DNA of 64,000 nucleotides from Opitutia bacterium UBA4506 (GTDB lineage: Bacteria > Verrucomicrobiota > Verrucomicrobiia > Opitutales > Puniceicoccaceae), in contig DGMY01000044.1 of assembly GCA_002388665.1 (NCBI GenBank), positions 1 to 64,000 on the forward strand. Reading direction: 5' to 3'. The translations under genes were made by a program, and so were the position numbers. Under the pieces are notes generated by a model. The model searched no databases. It was not told the DNA's origin and saw nothing but the letters and a program-made list of their open reading frames with translations. Shown here piece after piece: positions 55,377-64,000 of this stretch (within the stretch, counting starts at the first letter, position 1; the number at the start of each line of letters is the position of its first letter).

Positions 55377-56129
55377 ATGGCTAAACCAAAACCAACCGAA
55401 CTGGAAGTAGTCCAGACCTCACGAATCAGCGAGCACATGGTGCGGGTGACCTTGGGAGGTTCGGGTCTCACCACCTTTCCGCAGGATCAGGAAAGTGCCT
55501 ACATCAAGCTGATCTTTCCCGCAGTGGGTGGGGGTGGTCCTCACCTGCGCACCTATTCGATTCGGAATCAGCGTGCGGACGGGATCGACATCGACGTCAC
55601 CCTGCATGAGCCGATGGGGTTGGCGTCTACCTGGGCGCTGAATGCTGTGGCGGGAGATCGGATTCTCGTGGGTGGGCCCGGGCCCAGGAAATTGATCAAT
55701 CACGATGCCGATTGGTATCTACTCGTCGGCGACATGACGGCGCTCCCCTCGATCAGTGTGAACCTCGCAAAGTTGCCGTCCGAAGCACGCGGATACGCCC
55801 TGATTGAAGTGATGAGTGAGGACGACATCCAAACCATCGAGCATCCAACGGGTGTCACGGTTCGCTGGTTGGTGAATCCTCATCCCGGCGGCGAAGGTTC
55901 GGCGTTTCTCTCCGCGGTCGAGGCATTGCCATGGTTGAAGGGTCGAGCGGCTGTCTGGGCGGCCTGTGAGTTTAACGGGATGAAGGTTCTGCGCCGGTAC
56001 TTCCGAAAAGTACGAAATGTGCCCTTGAGCCATTTGTACCTCTCCAGCTACTGGAAATTGGGACAGGCAGAAGAAGGGCACAAAGCCGCGAAGCGTGAAG
56101 ACAGTGAGAGCGAGGAGGCCCTGGTCTGA
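55377..56129 (+). CDS. Siderophore-interacting protein (ferric-siderophore reductase)
   Basis: The 250-residue FAD protein has the SIP layout: an FAD-binding domain with RTYSIRNQRADGIDIDVTLHE (in part: LRTYSIRNQRADG) and a C-terminal NAD(P)H-binding part ending WAACEFNGMKVLRRYF and LYLSSYWKLGQAEEGHKAAKRE (in part: GQAEEGHKAAKRE), the typical family close. It probably reduces Fe(III)-siderophores in the cytoplasm. The ATG at 55377 (MAKPKPTEL) is preferred over an upstream TTG start. The upstream region has TTGACA at about 55246, a good -35, without a clear -10. No siderophore uptake gene is adjacent. Confidence 0.88.
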   Translation: MAKPKPTELEVVQTSRISEHMVRVTLGGSGLTTFPQDQESAYIKLIFPAVGGGGPHLRTYSIRNQRADGIDIDVTLHEPMGLASTWALNAVAGDRILVGGPGPRKLINHDADWYLLVGDMTALPSISVNLAKLPSEARGYALIEVMSEDDIQTIEHPTGVTVRWLVNPHPGGEGSAFLSAVEALPWLKGRAAVWAACEFNGMKVLRRYFRKVRNVPLSHLYLSSYWKLGQAEEGHKAAKREDSESEEALV

Positions 56130-56196
56130 ATCGAGGCCGAACCGTCTTGTCGATTCTAGCGGGATCCACCGAGACGCGTGGAGCCCTCGATCCCAC

Positions 56197-56946
56197 TCAG
56201 TCGAGTGACAGGTCTTCGCGTACCTCCGACCACAGGTGGGCATAGGCTTGCGAGGCAGGAGACCTCCGGGCAAAGGCGGCAACCGGCCTGCGGTGTTCTC
56301 CCATCTGCTCAATCACACTGGCGGCCGGAATGATCGAGGAGAGAAACGGAGAGTCCTCGCTGGAGAAATCCTGGATCGTCTCGCGGTGGAGCTTCTTGCG
56401 CCTGTCGGCCATGGAAAAGAAAGCGCGGAGCTTCTTTTTCGAGAGCTTCTCTTTCTTGAAGAATCCCTGAACTTGCTCAAAGCAGTTGATGGAAAGCGTG
56501 GAGGGAATGGTCGGTACCAGGACTCGGTCCGACAGTTGGAAAAGATTTTCCGAGAGGAGGGTGATCCCCGCCGGAGCGTCGGCAATGATCAAATCGTAGT
56601 GTCCGCGAAATCCCTTAAAGAGAGAGCTCAGGGCCGTCTCGGATTTCTTCTCCTCCTCGAGCTTGCGGTCGAGGTTGCGGAATTCCAGGTGGGCCGGAAG
56701 GACATCCAGATGAATAAACTCGGTCTGGCAGATTTGCTTATGGGCAAACGATTTTCCCTTGAGCAGCTTTCCCGTTTTCATGGAATCGGGCGAAGACGCA
56801 TTCAAGTAGAACGTAGCGGCAGCCTGGGGGTCGAGATCGCAAAGAAGTACGTTGAATCCATCCTGAGCCGCGGCGTGAGCAAGATTCACGGAGGTCGTTG
56901 TTTTACCTACCCCTCCTTTGAGATTATAAATCGAAAGAATCTTCAT
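56197..56946 (-). CDS. Orphan ParA-family ATPase
   Basis: The 249-residue ATPase has the deviant Walker A KGGVGKTT (about 10-17), the DLDPQAAATFYLN switch and DLIIADAPAGITLLSENL. It resembles chromosome/plasmid partition ATPases or MinD/cargo-positioning relatives. No parB or parS-like repeat is adjacent, so it may place another cargo such as a receptor or carboxysome-like body. It is followed upstream by the SNF2 gene on the same strand, with an 85-bp gap. Confidence 0.9.
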   Translation of the reverse strand: MKILSIYNLKGGVGKTTTSVNLAHAAAQDGFNVLLCDLDPQAAATFYLNASSPDSMKTGKLLKGKSFAHKQICQTEFIHLDVLPAHLEFRNLDRKLEEEKKSETALSSLFKGFRGHYDLIIADAPAGITLLSENLFQLSDRVLVPTIPSTLSINCFEQVQGFFKKEKLSKKKLRAFFSMADRRKKLHRETIQDFSSEDSPFLSSIIPAASVIEQMGEHRRPVAAFARRSPASQAYAHLWSEVREDLSLD

Positions 56947-57031
56947 AATAAAATAGTCCGTTTGTTGAACAAAAGGAGTCCGGTTGCGTCAAGTTTGCGT
57001 CTAAATTGACACAGTCGATGGAGAGATGTTC

Positions 57032-59545
57032 TCAAGACGGAGAAGGGCGGAGAAAACTCTCGATGTTGTCGAAATGGGAACGGATGGCCTCCAGTGGCCG
57101 GGACGATTCGACAATCTCTTTGAACAGGCCTGTTTTCTCGGCCTTGAGCTTCTGGATGTTCTCTTCAATCGTTCCCTGGGCGACGAGGCGGTAGACGAAA
57201 ACAGTCTTCTGCTGGCCGATGCGGTGAACCCGGTCAATGGCTTGCTGCTCGGCGGCAGGGTTCCACCACGGATCGAGAAGAAATACGTAGTCGGCCGCGT
57301 GCAGAGTGATGCCGGTACCGCCCGCTTTGAGGCTGACCAGCATGACGGCGGCCTTGCGGTACTTTTGGAATTCAGCGACCGGGGATTCGCGGTCTCGCGT
57401 GGAGCCGGTCAGCCGGAACTGGCGGATGTCGGGAAATTGTTGGGCGAGGAGTTCCTCGGTCCGATCGAGAAGGGTGACAAACTGGCTGAAGATGACGACC
57501 TTTCGCGGTCCGACCAGAATCTCGTTCAAATTCTCACTCAGGGTTTCCAGTTTACCGGAGAGCTCGGAGAGGGGGAAATTGTCGGAAATACCGGCTTCCT
57601 CGCGGAAGTCGGTAGGGAGGAGGCGCAGGTCGCAGCAGGCTTGTCGAAGTCGGGTAATTGCGGTGAGAAAGTGAAGGCTGCGCTGCCCCGATGTTTGATG
57701 AAGGCCGCCCTTGAACTCCTTGAAAACGGTATCGGCGATGCGGTTGTAGATCTTGCGCTGTTGATCTCCCATCGAACACAGTAACTCGGTCTCGACCTTG
57801 GGAGGCAGCTCCTGGGCAACTTCCTTTTTCGTCCTGCGGATGAGGAACGGCGCGGCCTGGATGCGAACCCGCTCCACCAATGCCTTGCGATCGCGGTTGA
57901 TTTCGTCGATGAATTCGCGGCGACTGCCGAGGAGGTCCGGCATGAGAAATCGGAAGATGGACCACAGGTCCATGTGGCTGTTCTCAATCGGTGTACCGGT
58001 GAGGGCAATACGGTGTTGGGAGTGGATTCCGAAACAAGCGCGGCTGACCTTCGCGTCGGGGTTTTTGATCTGTTGGGCTTCGTCCAGAACGGCGTAGCGG
58101 AACTTGGTCTCCTCGAGGTGTGAGCGGTGCCGGCGCAGCTGAGTGTAGCTGGCGACCCAGAGGCAGCCCTCGGTGTGCTCGCGCCAGGACTCGCTCGATC
58201 GAAGGACGCGCACCGGCATGCCGGGGAAAAAGCGTTGAGCCTCCCGCGTCCAGACCGATACGACACTCGCTGGACAAACTACGAGAGAAGGAGTTTCGAA
58301 TCCGTCACAGGAAAGTAGTGACAAAATCTGGATCGTCTTCCCCAGCCCCATCTCGTCAGCGAGGAGGGGATGGCAATCGTTTTTGCAGAGGTGGTATAGG
58401 TGGGCGACCCCGCGGCTTTGGTAGGGCCGGAGGAAATCGGGTGTGCCGGCCGGTGGTTTCGGGGAAGGTGATTTGAGGGTCTCGATCCAGCCACCGACCT
58501 CGGGAGAGAGGTGGAAGTTGATCGCGTGGTTCTGGAAGAGACTCAGGAACAGGTAGGGCGGGAGGTCTTTCTTTCGATTGCCGGGTAGGCGGTCGATCTG
58601 GCGGGAGATCTCGATCCCGTCGGGGTCGAGCCGGACGAGTCCCCGGCCGGGGAGGAAGAGGGGGCTCTCCTTTCGTCGAAGCAACCGTTCGATCTCTGCG
58701 TCGGAAAGGACCTCGTCGCCGAGGGTCGAGGACCATTCGAGGTTGAGGCCTCCGGTTTCGGCTGAGCGTTCGACAGTGGCGTGCAGGCGGACTTCCCGCT
58801 GGCCGAGATTGAGCAGGTCGACCTCGGCAGTTTGGCGAATGTCAAAGGAGCTTTTCCAGGAAGGGATGCCGTTGCGCAGGAAGCTGAGAAACTTCTCGGA
58901 TTCCCCCATCTCGAAGACCGCCGACTTGTTGTTGAACCGGAAGCCATTGCGCAGGGCCATGTGGGAGAGCTGGATCAAGCGTTCCCGGCGGAGGGAAGAG
59001 TCCTGGCTGTCTTGCTCATGGTTCGGCAGAGCGCGAAAACAGAGTTTCTCCCCCTCAATGAAAAATAGGAGAACCGGCCGGGCCTCGGGCTCGCTGCGGC
59101 GGGCGGGTTCGGGTCGCTGGTTCTTCTCCGGGGCTTGCGGGGTATCGGCCGTCTCGGCCTTGGGGCGGATCGGTGTGGGATCCTTTTCGAAGGGCAATGG
59201 AGTGAGCCGGTCGGCGAGGAGTTCTTCGGTTTCGTAGAGCCCGGCTACCGCAATGGCTTGGCCGAGCTCGTGGTCATTGCGGGAGTCACGGACGAGCGGC
59301 CCGATACGGGACCATTCCACGATGGAGTAGGCTTCGCCGTCATCCGTGTTGACCGAAACGGTCAGATCCTGGCGGGTGATTTCGACTTCGACGATGGCAT
59401 TGTCGCGGTAGAATTTTCTTCCGAGATCCAAAACTTTCTCGGGAAAGTAATGTTCCCAGTCACGAGAAAGCCAGTTGGACCAACGTTTGAGAGCTGATTC
59501 AGAGTACTTGTGCCTAGCATCGCGAGTAAACATGGAATCCACCAT
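57032..59545 (-). CDS. SNF2-family helicase-like ATPase
   Basis: The roughly 837-residue protein has an N-terminal region with GRKFYRDNAIVEVEITRQDLTVSV, recalling the SWIM-associated start of bacterial SNF2 proteins though no zinc Cys pattern is visible. The helicase core shows DEMGLGKTIQILSLL (motif I), VLDEAQQIKN (DEAQ, motif II), ALTGTPIENSHMDLWSIF, and the C-terminal half with VSLKAGGTGITLHAADYVFLLDPWWNP and QAIDRVHRIGQ. It remodels protein-DNA complexes. Starts at ATG 59545 or 59533 are both plausible; a TTG at 59587 is also in frame. Confidence 0.88.
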   Translation of the reverse strand: MVDSMFTRDARHKYSESALKRWSNWLSRDWEHYFPEKVLDLGRKFYRDNAIVEVEITRQDLTVSVNTDDGEAYSIVEWSRIGPLVRDSRNDHELGQAIAVAGLYETEELLADRLTPLPFEKDPTPIRPKAETADTPQAPEKNQRPEPARRSEPEARPVLLFFIEGEKLCFRALPNHEQDSQDSSLRRERLIQLSHMALRNGFRFNNKSAVFEMGESEKFLSFLRNGIPSWKSSFDIRQTAEVDLLNLGQREVRLHATVERSAETGGLNLEWSSTLGDEVLSDAEIERLLRRKESPLFLPGRGLVRLDPDGIEISRQIDRLPGNRKKDLPPYLFLSLFQNHAINFHLSPEVGGWIETLKSPSPKPPAGTPDFLRPYQSRGVAHLYHLCKNDCHPLLADEMGLGKTIQILSLLSCDGFETPSLVVCPASVVSVWTREAQRFFPGMPVRVLRSSESWREHTEGCLWVASYTQLRRHRSHLEETKFRYAVLDEAQQIKNPDAKVSRACFGIHSQHRIALTGTPIENSHMDLWSIFRFLMPDLLGSRREFIDEINRDRKALVERVRIQAAPFLIRRTKKEVAQELPPKVETELLCSMGDQQRKIYNRIADTVFKEFKGGLHQTSGQRSLHFLTAITRLRQACCDLRLLPTDFREEAGISDNFPLSELSGKLETLSENLNEILVGPRKVVIFSQFVTLLDRTEELLAQQFPDIRQFRLTGSTRDRESPVAEFQKYRKAAVMLVSLKAGGTGITLHAADYVFLLDPWWNPAAEQQAIDRVHRIGQQKTVFVYRLVAQGTIEENIQKLKAEKTGLFKEIVESSRPLEAIRSHFDNIESFLRPSPS

Positions 59546-59658
59546 TGAAGACCATTTGTGGTGTAGTATCAATTCCGCGTTTTGCAAATACGACTATTTC
59601 GTTGAAGTGCCATGGAACGGGGGGACCTGCGGCCTCTCCGCGGTGTCGGGAACCCCCG

Positions 59659-61767
59659 CTATCGTTTGCTGAACCCGAGCCGGTTCACCCCGTGAAGGTG
59701 AGAGTATTGCTCGAGCCGTACCCTCCAATATTCCGCGAGATTGTCCCGGCTGGAAAACCAGAGTTGGTGGTGGATCCGGCGCAGTTCTTCGGTGTTTTTC
59801 AGGCAGGCCTCAATCTGATCCGTGGAGAGGCTCGGCATGCCCTCGGTCAGGAGTTGGTCGATCAGGTCGCGGGAGAGTTCTTCGCCGGAAACCGAGGGGT
59901 TGATGCGGATGTGGAGGGCGTTGACGTAGGGGTCGAGAAAAGCGAGGGAGGCACCCTGAAGATTCCCGCGGGATAGGTCTTCGCGCATGGAGGCTGTCCC
60001 TTGGATGAGGACATCAAGGACCTCGGGGGAGGCACTCTCCTCCGGCATCGAGAGGATTTTTTTCTGGCCGGCAGTGCGCCCTACGGACGGTGAGCCGAGG
60101 AGCATGGCGACCGGAATCGAGGTGATCAGAGGGATGAAGATCGGGCTCAACCACCAGAAAAAGGCACCGTCGTAGTAGGCGGCAACGGCGCCCCAGATGA
60201 TCCCGATCAGCGTGACCAGCCAAAGATTGCGGAAGGCGGTGCCAAAGGAGACACCGTCGCCGGCATCGCGCGCTTGGGCGTTCCAAGAGGTCTTGGAGCC
60301 CAAGGGGATGATGATCATGAAAAAGCTGTGGAAGATCATCATCGTGGGTGCGATCCAGGCTGAAATCAGGCTCTCACAAAATACGTTGCAACACCCGCGG
60401 AGAGCCGAGGTGTGGCCCCGCCGAACTGAGTCGTACCACGCGAGCACTTTCGGGCCGAGGAGCAGCATGGCCGTATACCCGAGGACAAGAGCTCCCTGGG
60501 TGGGCAAGCTGATTTCCAGTCCCCAGGAGCGCAGCATGCCGTCGATGGGAACGAAGGAGAGACCCGTGCGGGAGAACTGGACCACGACCAAGGTGCACAA
60601 GACGAGGAATACGAACCACAGCAGGGACCCCGCGTAGGAGAGGATCCCATTGAGAAAGTGGATGCGGTTGCGCCCGGGCATCCCCTTGGCGAACAAGAGC
60701 CAAATGTGCTGGAGGTTTCCCTGGCACCAGCGCCGGTCCCGTTGGAGGGAGTCGAAGAGATTTTCCGGGCCCTCCTCCCAGGTGCCGCCGGTATCGGGGG
60801 TCAGCATCACCTTGAAGCCCGCTCGCCGCATGAGAGCAGCCTCGACGAAATCATGGCTGAGAATACTGCCGCCCACGGGTTCTCGGTAGGGGAGGTGGGG
60901 GAGATCGCAATGATCCATGAAGGCTTTCACACGAATAATCGCGTTGTGGCCCCAATAGTTCCCGTGATTGCCCTGCCACGTGGCGAGCCCGCGGGAAAAG
61001 TGTTCACCGTAGACCCGATTGGCAAACTGGAGAGCTCGGCCAAACAGGGTTTGTGCCCGCCAGAGCCGTGGGACCGTCTGCAGGATGCCGAGTTTGGGGT
61101 CGGTCTCCATCACGTCGACCAAGTGGGTCAGAGTCTCTCCTTCGATGACGCTGTCGGCATCGAAGATCACCATGTAGCGATAGCGTTGGCCCCATTTTTC
61201 GAGAAAATCGCGCACGTTCCCGGCCTTTTTTCCGACATTCTCCGCCCTGCGCCGGTAGTGGATGCGTGATAGCCCGCCGAGCCGCCGGGACAGCGCCATC
61301 CAGCCGATCTCTTCTTCGATCCATTTGTTGGGATCGCGGGTGTCACTGAGAATGAAAAAGTCGAATTGATCGAGGCGGCCTGTTTTCTCGAGAGAGCGGT
61401 AGGTGGTTTCCAGGCCGGCCAGGACGCGAGCCGGCTCTTCATTGTAGACTGGGAAGAGGAGGGCGGTCGGGGCTTTGCGGGACGCGGAGGTAGTGGGTGG
61501 CGAGCTGGGTCGCTGCGCGGAGGATTTCCTGCGGAGGAATCCGACCACCCCTTGGCAGAAGCCGAACGACACCTGGGCAAAGAGGACCGCTTGGACGACG
61601 ATCATGGCGTGCTTGAGGCCGTATATCTGGGTCCGCCAGAGAAAGTCGCTGAAGAGGAGGACCCCTGCGATCCAGACAAAGAACCAGAAGGCAAAAAAGG
61701 CCCAGCCGATGCCTGCCTTCTCCTCGATGATCCACGGTTCGGGTCGATTGGGTTCTGGGGATGTCAT
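59659..61767 (-). CDS. opgH: Glucans biosynthesis glucosyltransferase H
   Basis: The 702-residue membrane GT2 enzyme makes the linear beta-1,2-glucan backbone of osmoregulated periplasmic glucans. Catalytic motifs are present: FDADSVIEGETL (DxD), SHDFVEAALMRRAGFKV, and the QxxRW-type QRDRRWCQGN. About eight spans are visible. It is shorter than E. coli OpgH (847): the long N-terminal cytoplasmic arm is missing. The gene just upstream encodes a 196-residue protein that may take its place. It overlaps that gene by ATGA, so the two are coupled. Confidence 0.93.
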   Translation of the reverse strand: MTSPEPNRPEPWIIEEKAGIGWAFFAFWFFVWIAGVLLFSDFLWRTQIYGLKHAMIVVQAVLFAQVSFGFCQGVVGFLRRKSSAQRPSSPPTTSASRKAPTALLFPVYNEEPARVLAGLETTYRSLEKTGRLDQFDFFILSDTRDPNKWIEEEIGWMALSRRLGGLSRIHYRRRAENVGKKAGNVRDFLEKWGQRYRYMVIFDADSVIEGETLTHLVDVMETDPKLGILQTVPRLWRAQTLFGRALQFANRVYGEHFSRGLATWQGNHGNYWGHNAIIRVKAFMDHCDLPHLPYREPVGGSILSHDFVEAALMRRAGFKVMLTPDTGGTWEEGPENLFDSLQRDRRWCQGNLQHIWLLFAKGMPGRNRIHFLNGILSYAGSLLWFVFLVLCTLVVVQFSRTGLSFVPIDGMLRSWGLEISLPTQGALVLGYTAMLLLGPKVLAWYDSVRRGHTSALRGCCNVFCESLISAWIAPTMMIFHSFFMIIIPLGSKTSWNAQARDAGDGVSFGTAFRNLWLVTLIGIIWGAVAAYYDGAFFWWLSPIFIPLITSIPVAMLLGSPSVGRTAGQKKILSMPEESASPEVLDVLIQGTASMREDLSRGNLQGASLAFLDPYVNALHIRINPSVSGEELSRDLIDQLLTEGMPSLSTDQIEACLKNTEELRRIHHQLWFSSRDNLAEYWRVRLEQYSHLHGVNRLGFSKR

Positions 61768-62354
61768 CGGGTGAAGTAGTAGAGGATCGCGATGAGAGAG
61801 ATGACGAAGGCCGCCAAACCGACTCGCCGGAGAATTGGGCGCTTGTCCAATTCGCGGAGCGCCTGGTCGGCGAGGTCTGACCAGGGGCCGTAGTCGATGG
61901 GCCGCTCACCCATTTGAGAGTGCTGGAACTCGGGGCCGGCCTCGAAATAGTGGGCGCGGAGGTTCTGGATAAAGGCTGGCGGCCAAGGCGCCGGTTGGAG
62001 GAAAAACTGTCGCCATCCGCTGCCGGTTTCGAACAGGAGGAGGGCGAGGTAGCCTCGTTCGAGGATGTGGGTCGGGGGAGTGTCGGAGGGGAGGTCGAGC
62101 GCCTCGCGAAACCAATTGCAGACGAGGCTTTCGCATTCTTCGAGCGTTGCGGCGGCCGCGCGGTCGCAGGCCCCCGAGTCGATGCGGACGACCGCGCCCT
62201 TGAGAATGCGGTGAATCAGCGCGCTGCGCTGGAGAGTGTTGTCAATCCGCAGCGCCGAGAGGTAGGCGTCCACCCGGCGGTAGGCATCATCCCATTCGCT
62301 CTCGGTGGTCCCTTCCGGGAGTTTCCATTTTACGGTTTCCAGGGAAGGGTCCAT
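61764..62354 (-). CDS. Unknown protein between opgG and opgH
   Basis: The 196-residue protein is soluble and helical (DDAYRRVDAYLSALRIDNTLQRSALIHRIL, LEECESLVCNWFREALDLP) and ends in one membrane span (VGLAAFVISLIAILYYF, about 176-192). I do not recognise a family. Its gene overlaps opgG by 25 bp and opgH by 4 bp, which is very tight packing. It may be the split-off equivalent of the N-terminal arm of proteobacterial OpgH, or an unrelated regulator of glucan synthesis; sequence by eye cannot decide. Confidence 0.7.
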   Translation of the reverse strand: MDPSLETVKWKLPEGTTESEWDDAYRRVDAYLSALRIDNTLQRSALIHRILKGAVVRIDSGACDRAAAATLEECESLVCNWFREALDLPSDTPPTHILERGYLALLLFETGSGWRQFFLQPAPWPPAFIQNLRAHYFEAGPEFQHSQMGERPIDYGPWSDLADQALRELDKRPILRRVGLAAFVISLIAILYYFTR

Positions 62355-63844
62355 GTCTCGGTCAGCACTTGATCATTCAATTTGAGAAAGGCGCGGAGCT
62401 CTGCGGCAGTTTCGGCCGAGGCGGACTCGGCGAGATAAAGCACCAGCCGCCAGCTATTGTTGAAGGGGTTCTTCTCGAGGGTGAATTCTTCGACGATATT
62501 CTCGGGGGAGGTGGTGAGGACGACCTCAATATTTTCGGACGGAGCGAGATCGGTGAGCCGGCCTCCGCCCCAGTCGATCACGATTTGGCGTCTCCCGTCG
62601 AGTGCCCGGCCCTGGCGGGTCGCCTGGGCCCATCCGTTCGGGGATGGGTTCATCGTGGGTACGCTCAGCTCGTAGGAGAACCAGTAGGGCTCGAGGGGGA
62701 CGGGCGTCTTTTTCGGGATCCACATCGCGGCGATGTTGTCTTCGGTCTCTGTCTGGGTCGGCAGTTCGAGGAGGTAGACGGATCCCGAACCGAATCCTTC
62801 AATGGGCTTCACCCATCCTCCGGGCCGGAGGTGGTAGGCGGCCTCGATATCCTCGTAGTTGCTAAACACTCGATCGCGCTGCAGGAGGCCCCAGGTTTCG
62901 ATTCCGTCGAACTGGAAGAACGACTCGGAGAGGGCCTCGGGATTGGTGAGCGGGCGAACCAGGAACTCGCCCGATATCGACTCCATCACCAGGGTATCGG
63001 AGTCGTGGACCTCCGGCCGGTAGTCGTTGGGACGATCGAACGACACCTCACCGTACCAGAACATGCTTGAAAACGGGGCCAACCCGATCCGTTTCGGAAT
63101 CTCGCGGAAGAAGAGAGTTCCCCGGACCTTCATGGTGGTGGGGTCGCCGGGGACCAACGTTAACTCATAGGCCCCGGTCACCCACTCATTGTCGAGCAGC
63201 GCGTAGATCAGAAGCTCGCGATCTTTCGGCTTTGGTTTGCGCAGCCAGATCTCGCGGAAAATCGGGAAGGACTCTCCCTCGGCGATTCCCGTATTGATGG
63301 CCAGGGCGCGGGAGGAAAGCCCCCAGATCTGACCCCGGCTGAGCATGCGGAAGTAGCTGCCTCCCTGAAAGACAGCGAGCTCATCGTAGACGTTGGGATC
63401 GTTGAGGGGATAGAGAATGCGGATGCCGGCATACCCCAAGTCACTCGGAAGCTCAGAGGCGAGGTCGCTGTTTTTCCCGTAGTCGAACAGTTCGGAAGAA
63501 TAGGGGATGGTTTGTTTGTGTGTCGCCGTCGTCTCGTTGACGAGGACCCGCTCCTTGTAGAGATAGCCCAAGTGAAAAAACTCGATGCGAAACGGGAGAT
63601 CCTCGTCGGCCCAGAGGGCTTTGATCGGATTGAAGCGGATTGAGCGATAGCCGTCGTAGTCGATCGACTGCAGCTCCTCGGGGATTACGGGCGGCGGACT
63701 GAAAGGCTTCTGGGCGAGATTGTGAGCGAGGTCCTCGACGTAGGTAAGATCGACAGTGACCCGTTCGGTCGCGGCCGAAAGGAAAGTGCACCCCGTAGCC
63801 AGTACGGTTAGGGCCCGAGGCCAGAGTGATGAAAATAGTCTCAT
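62330..63844 (-). CDS. opgG: Periplasmic glucans biosynthesis protein G
   Basis: The 504-residue protein has a signal peptide (about 1-24, MRLFSSLWPRALTVLATGCTF) and the OpgG fold start VDLTYVEDLAHNLAQKPFSPP, then IDYDGYRSIRFNP and IEFFHLGYLYKERV. It acts in the periplasm on the glucan backbone made by OpgH, adding branches or trimming. The ATG at 63844 is preferred over an upstream in-frame ATG seven codons earlier, since it gives the cleaner signal. It is the first gene of opgG-X-opgH. The last 156 bp of the window upstream hold no gene. Confidence 0.93.
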   Translation of the reverse strand: MRLFSSLWPRALTVLATGCTFLSAATERVTVDLTYVEDLAHNLAQKPFSPPPVIPEELQSIDYDGYRSIRFNPIKALWADEDLPFRIEFFHLGYLYKERVLVNETTATHKQTIPYSSELFDYGKNSDLASELPSDLGYAGIRILYPLNDPNVYDELAVFQGGSYFRMLSRGQIWGLSSRALAINTGIAEGESFPIFREIWLRKPKPKDRELLIYALLDNEWVTGAYELTLVPGDPTTMKVRGTLFFREIPKRIGLAPFSSMFWYGEVSFDRPNDYRPEVHDSDTLVMESISGEFLVRPLTNPEALSESFFQFDGIETWGLLQRDRVFSNYEDIEAAYHLRPGGWVKPIEGFGSGSVYLLELPTQTETEDNIAAMWIPKKTPVPLEPYWFSYELSVPTMNPSPNGWAQATRQGRALDGRRQIVIDWGGGRLTDLAPSENIEVVLTTSPENIVEEFTLEKNPFNNSWRLVLYLAESASAETAAELRAFLKLNDQVLTETWTLPWKP

Positions 63845-64000
63845 AGTGCGAATCAATGTACTCAAATTTTCTTAGACGAATCTGCTGATTTTAGAAAAGC
63901 AATCCTACCCGTTTTGATGTGATATCTCCCATTGATCTGTGCACGATGAGCAATCCGAAAACGGTCGCAATTCCCATCTTATCGTTCTTTTGACGACAGG

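Overview
This 64 kb window reads as chromosomal DNA of a Gram-negative, free-living bacterium of moderately high G+C. The combination of genes points to Verrucomicrobiota, probably an Opitutae-like lineage. The outer-membrane side is shown by a Pal lipoprotein, LolC/D-type lipoprotein export, a SurA-like chaperone, OpgG/OpgH and DUF481. Start sites mostly lack strong Shine-Dalgarno sequences. PVC-type signs are the flotillin/NfeD operon, an ECF sigma factor with a short single-pass membrane partner, and a RAYT-type transposase starting in a YYHLMSR motif. The taxonomic call is inference. The genes are dense and intact; I see no prophage, integron or CRISPR array.

Layout. 1-4.6 kb: truncated RAYT transposase, pyrE, polyprenyl synthase, then an ECF sigma / putative anti-sigma / degenerate HtrA-PDZ cluster. 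4.7-9.8 kb: ispH-ade on the minus strand, a secreted endonuclease/phosphatase-family protein that runs into an antisense tRNA-Lys, and a single-pass hypothetical. 9.8-14 kb: xylA-xylB with a divergent XylR-type activator and a recognisable 21-bp direct-repeat operator. 14-26 kb, almost all minus strand: an ABC1 kinase with a phasin-like protein, uppP, the GlgM-GlgE alpha-glucan pair, accA, DUF1015, a YdcF-like protein, glcD and DUF481. 26-34 kb, plus strand: lolC-lolD, a tandem retropepsin-PDZ protein, an Arg/Ser-rich disordered protein, murA and the GDP-fucose genes gmd-fcl, followed by a 220-bp structured intergenic region. 34-50 kb, minus strand: pal; mfd-surA-queuosine transporter-tgt; mscS; the nfeD-nfeD-floA operon; hisF coupled to an unknown alpha/alpha-toroid-like protein; and rho. 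50.6-53.3 kb: metK-ahcY with a promoter-like -10 and a strong terminator. 53-64 kb: small membrane proteins, a siderophore-interacting reductase, an orphan ParA, an SNF2 helicase and the opgG-X-opgH operon.

How genes work together. Envelope building is a main theme: UppP and MurA for peptidoglycan, polyprenyl synthase and IspH for isoprenoid supply, LolC/D, Pal and SurA for the outer membrane, Opg for periplasmic glucans, and Gmd/Fcl for fucosylated glycans. MetK/AhcY form two steps of the methyl cycle. GlgM makes maltose-1-phosphate and GlgE polymerises it. XylA/XylB feed xylose into the pentose phosphate pathway.

The most noteworthy observations are: an HtrA-like protein that has lost all three catalytic positions and sits behind an ECF sigma / membrane-partner pair; a tRNA-guanine transglycosylase lacking the three zinc-binding cysteines; a RAYT-flank-like motif found twice; an uncharacterised structured region after fcl; and an unknown gene wedged between opgG and opgH. 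Functional assignments come from recognising motifs by eye; no database search was run.
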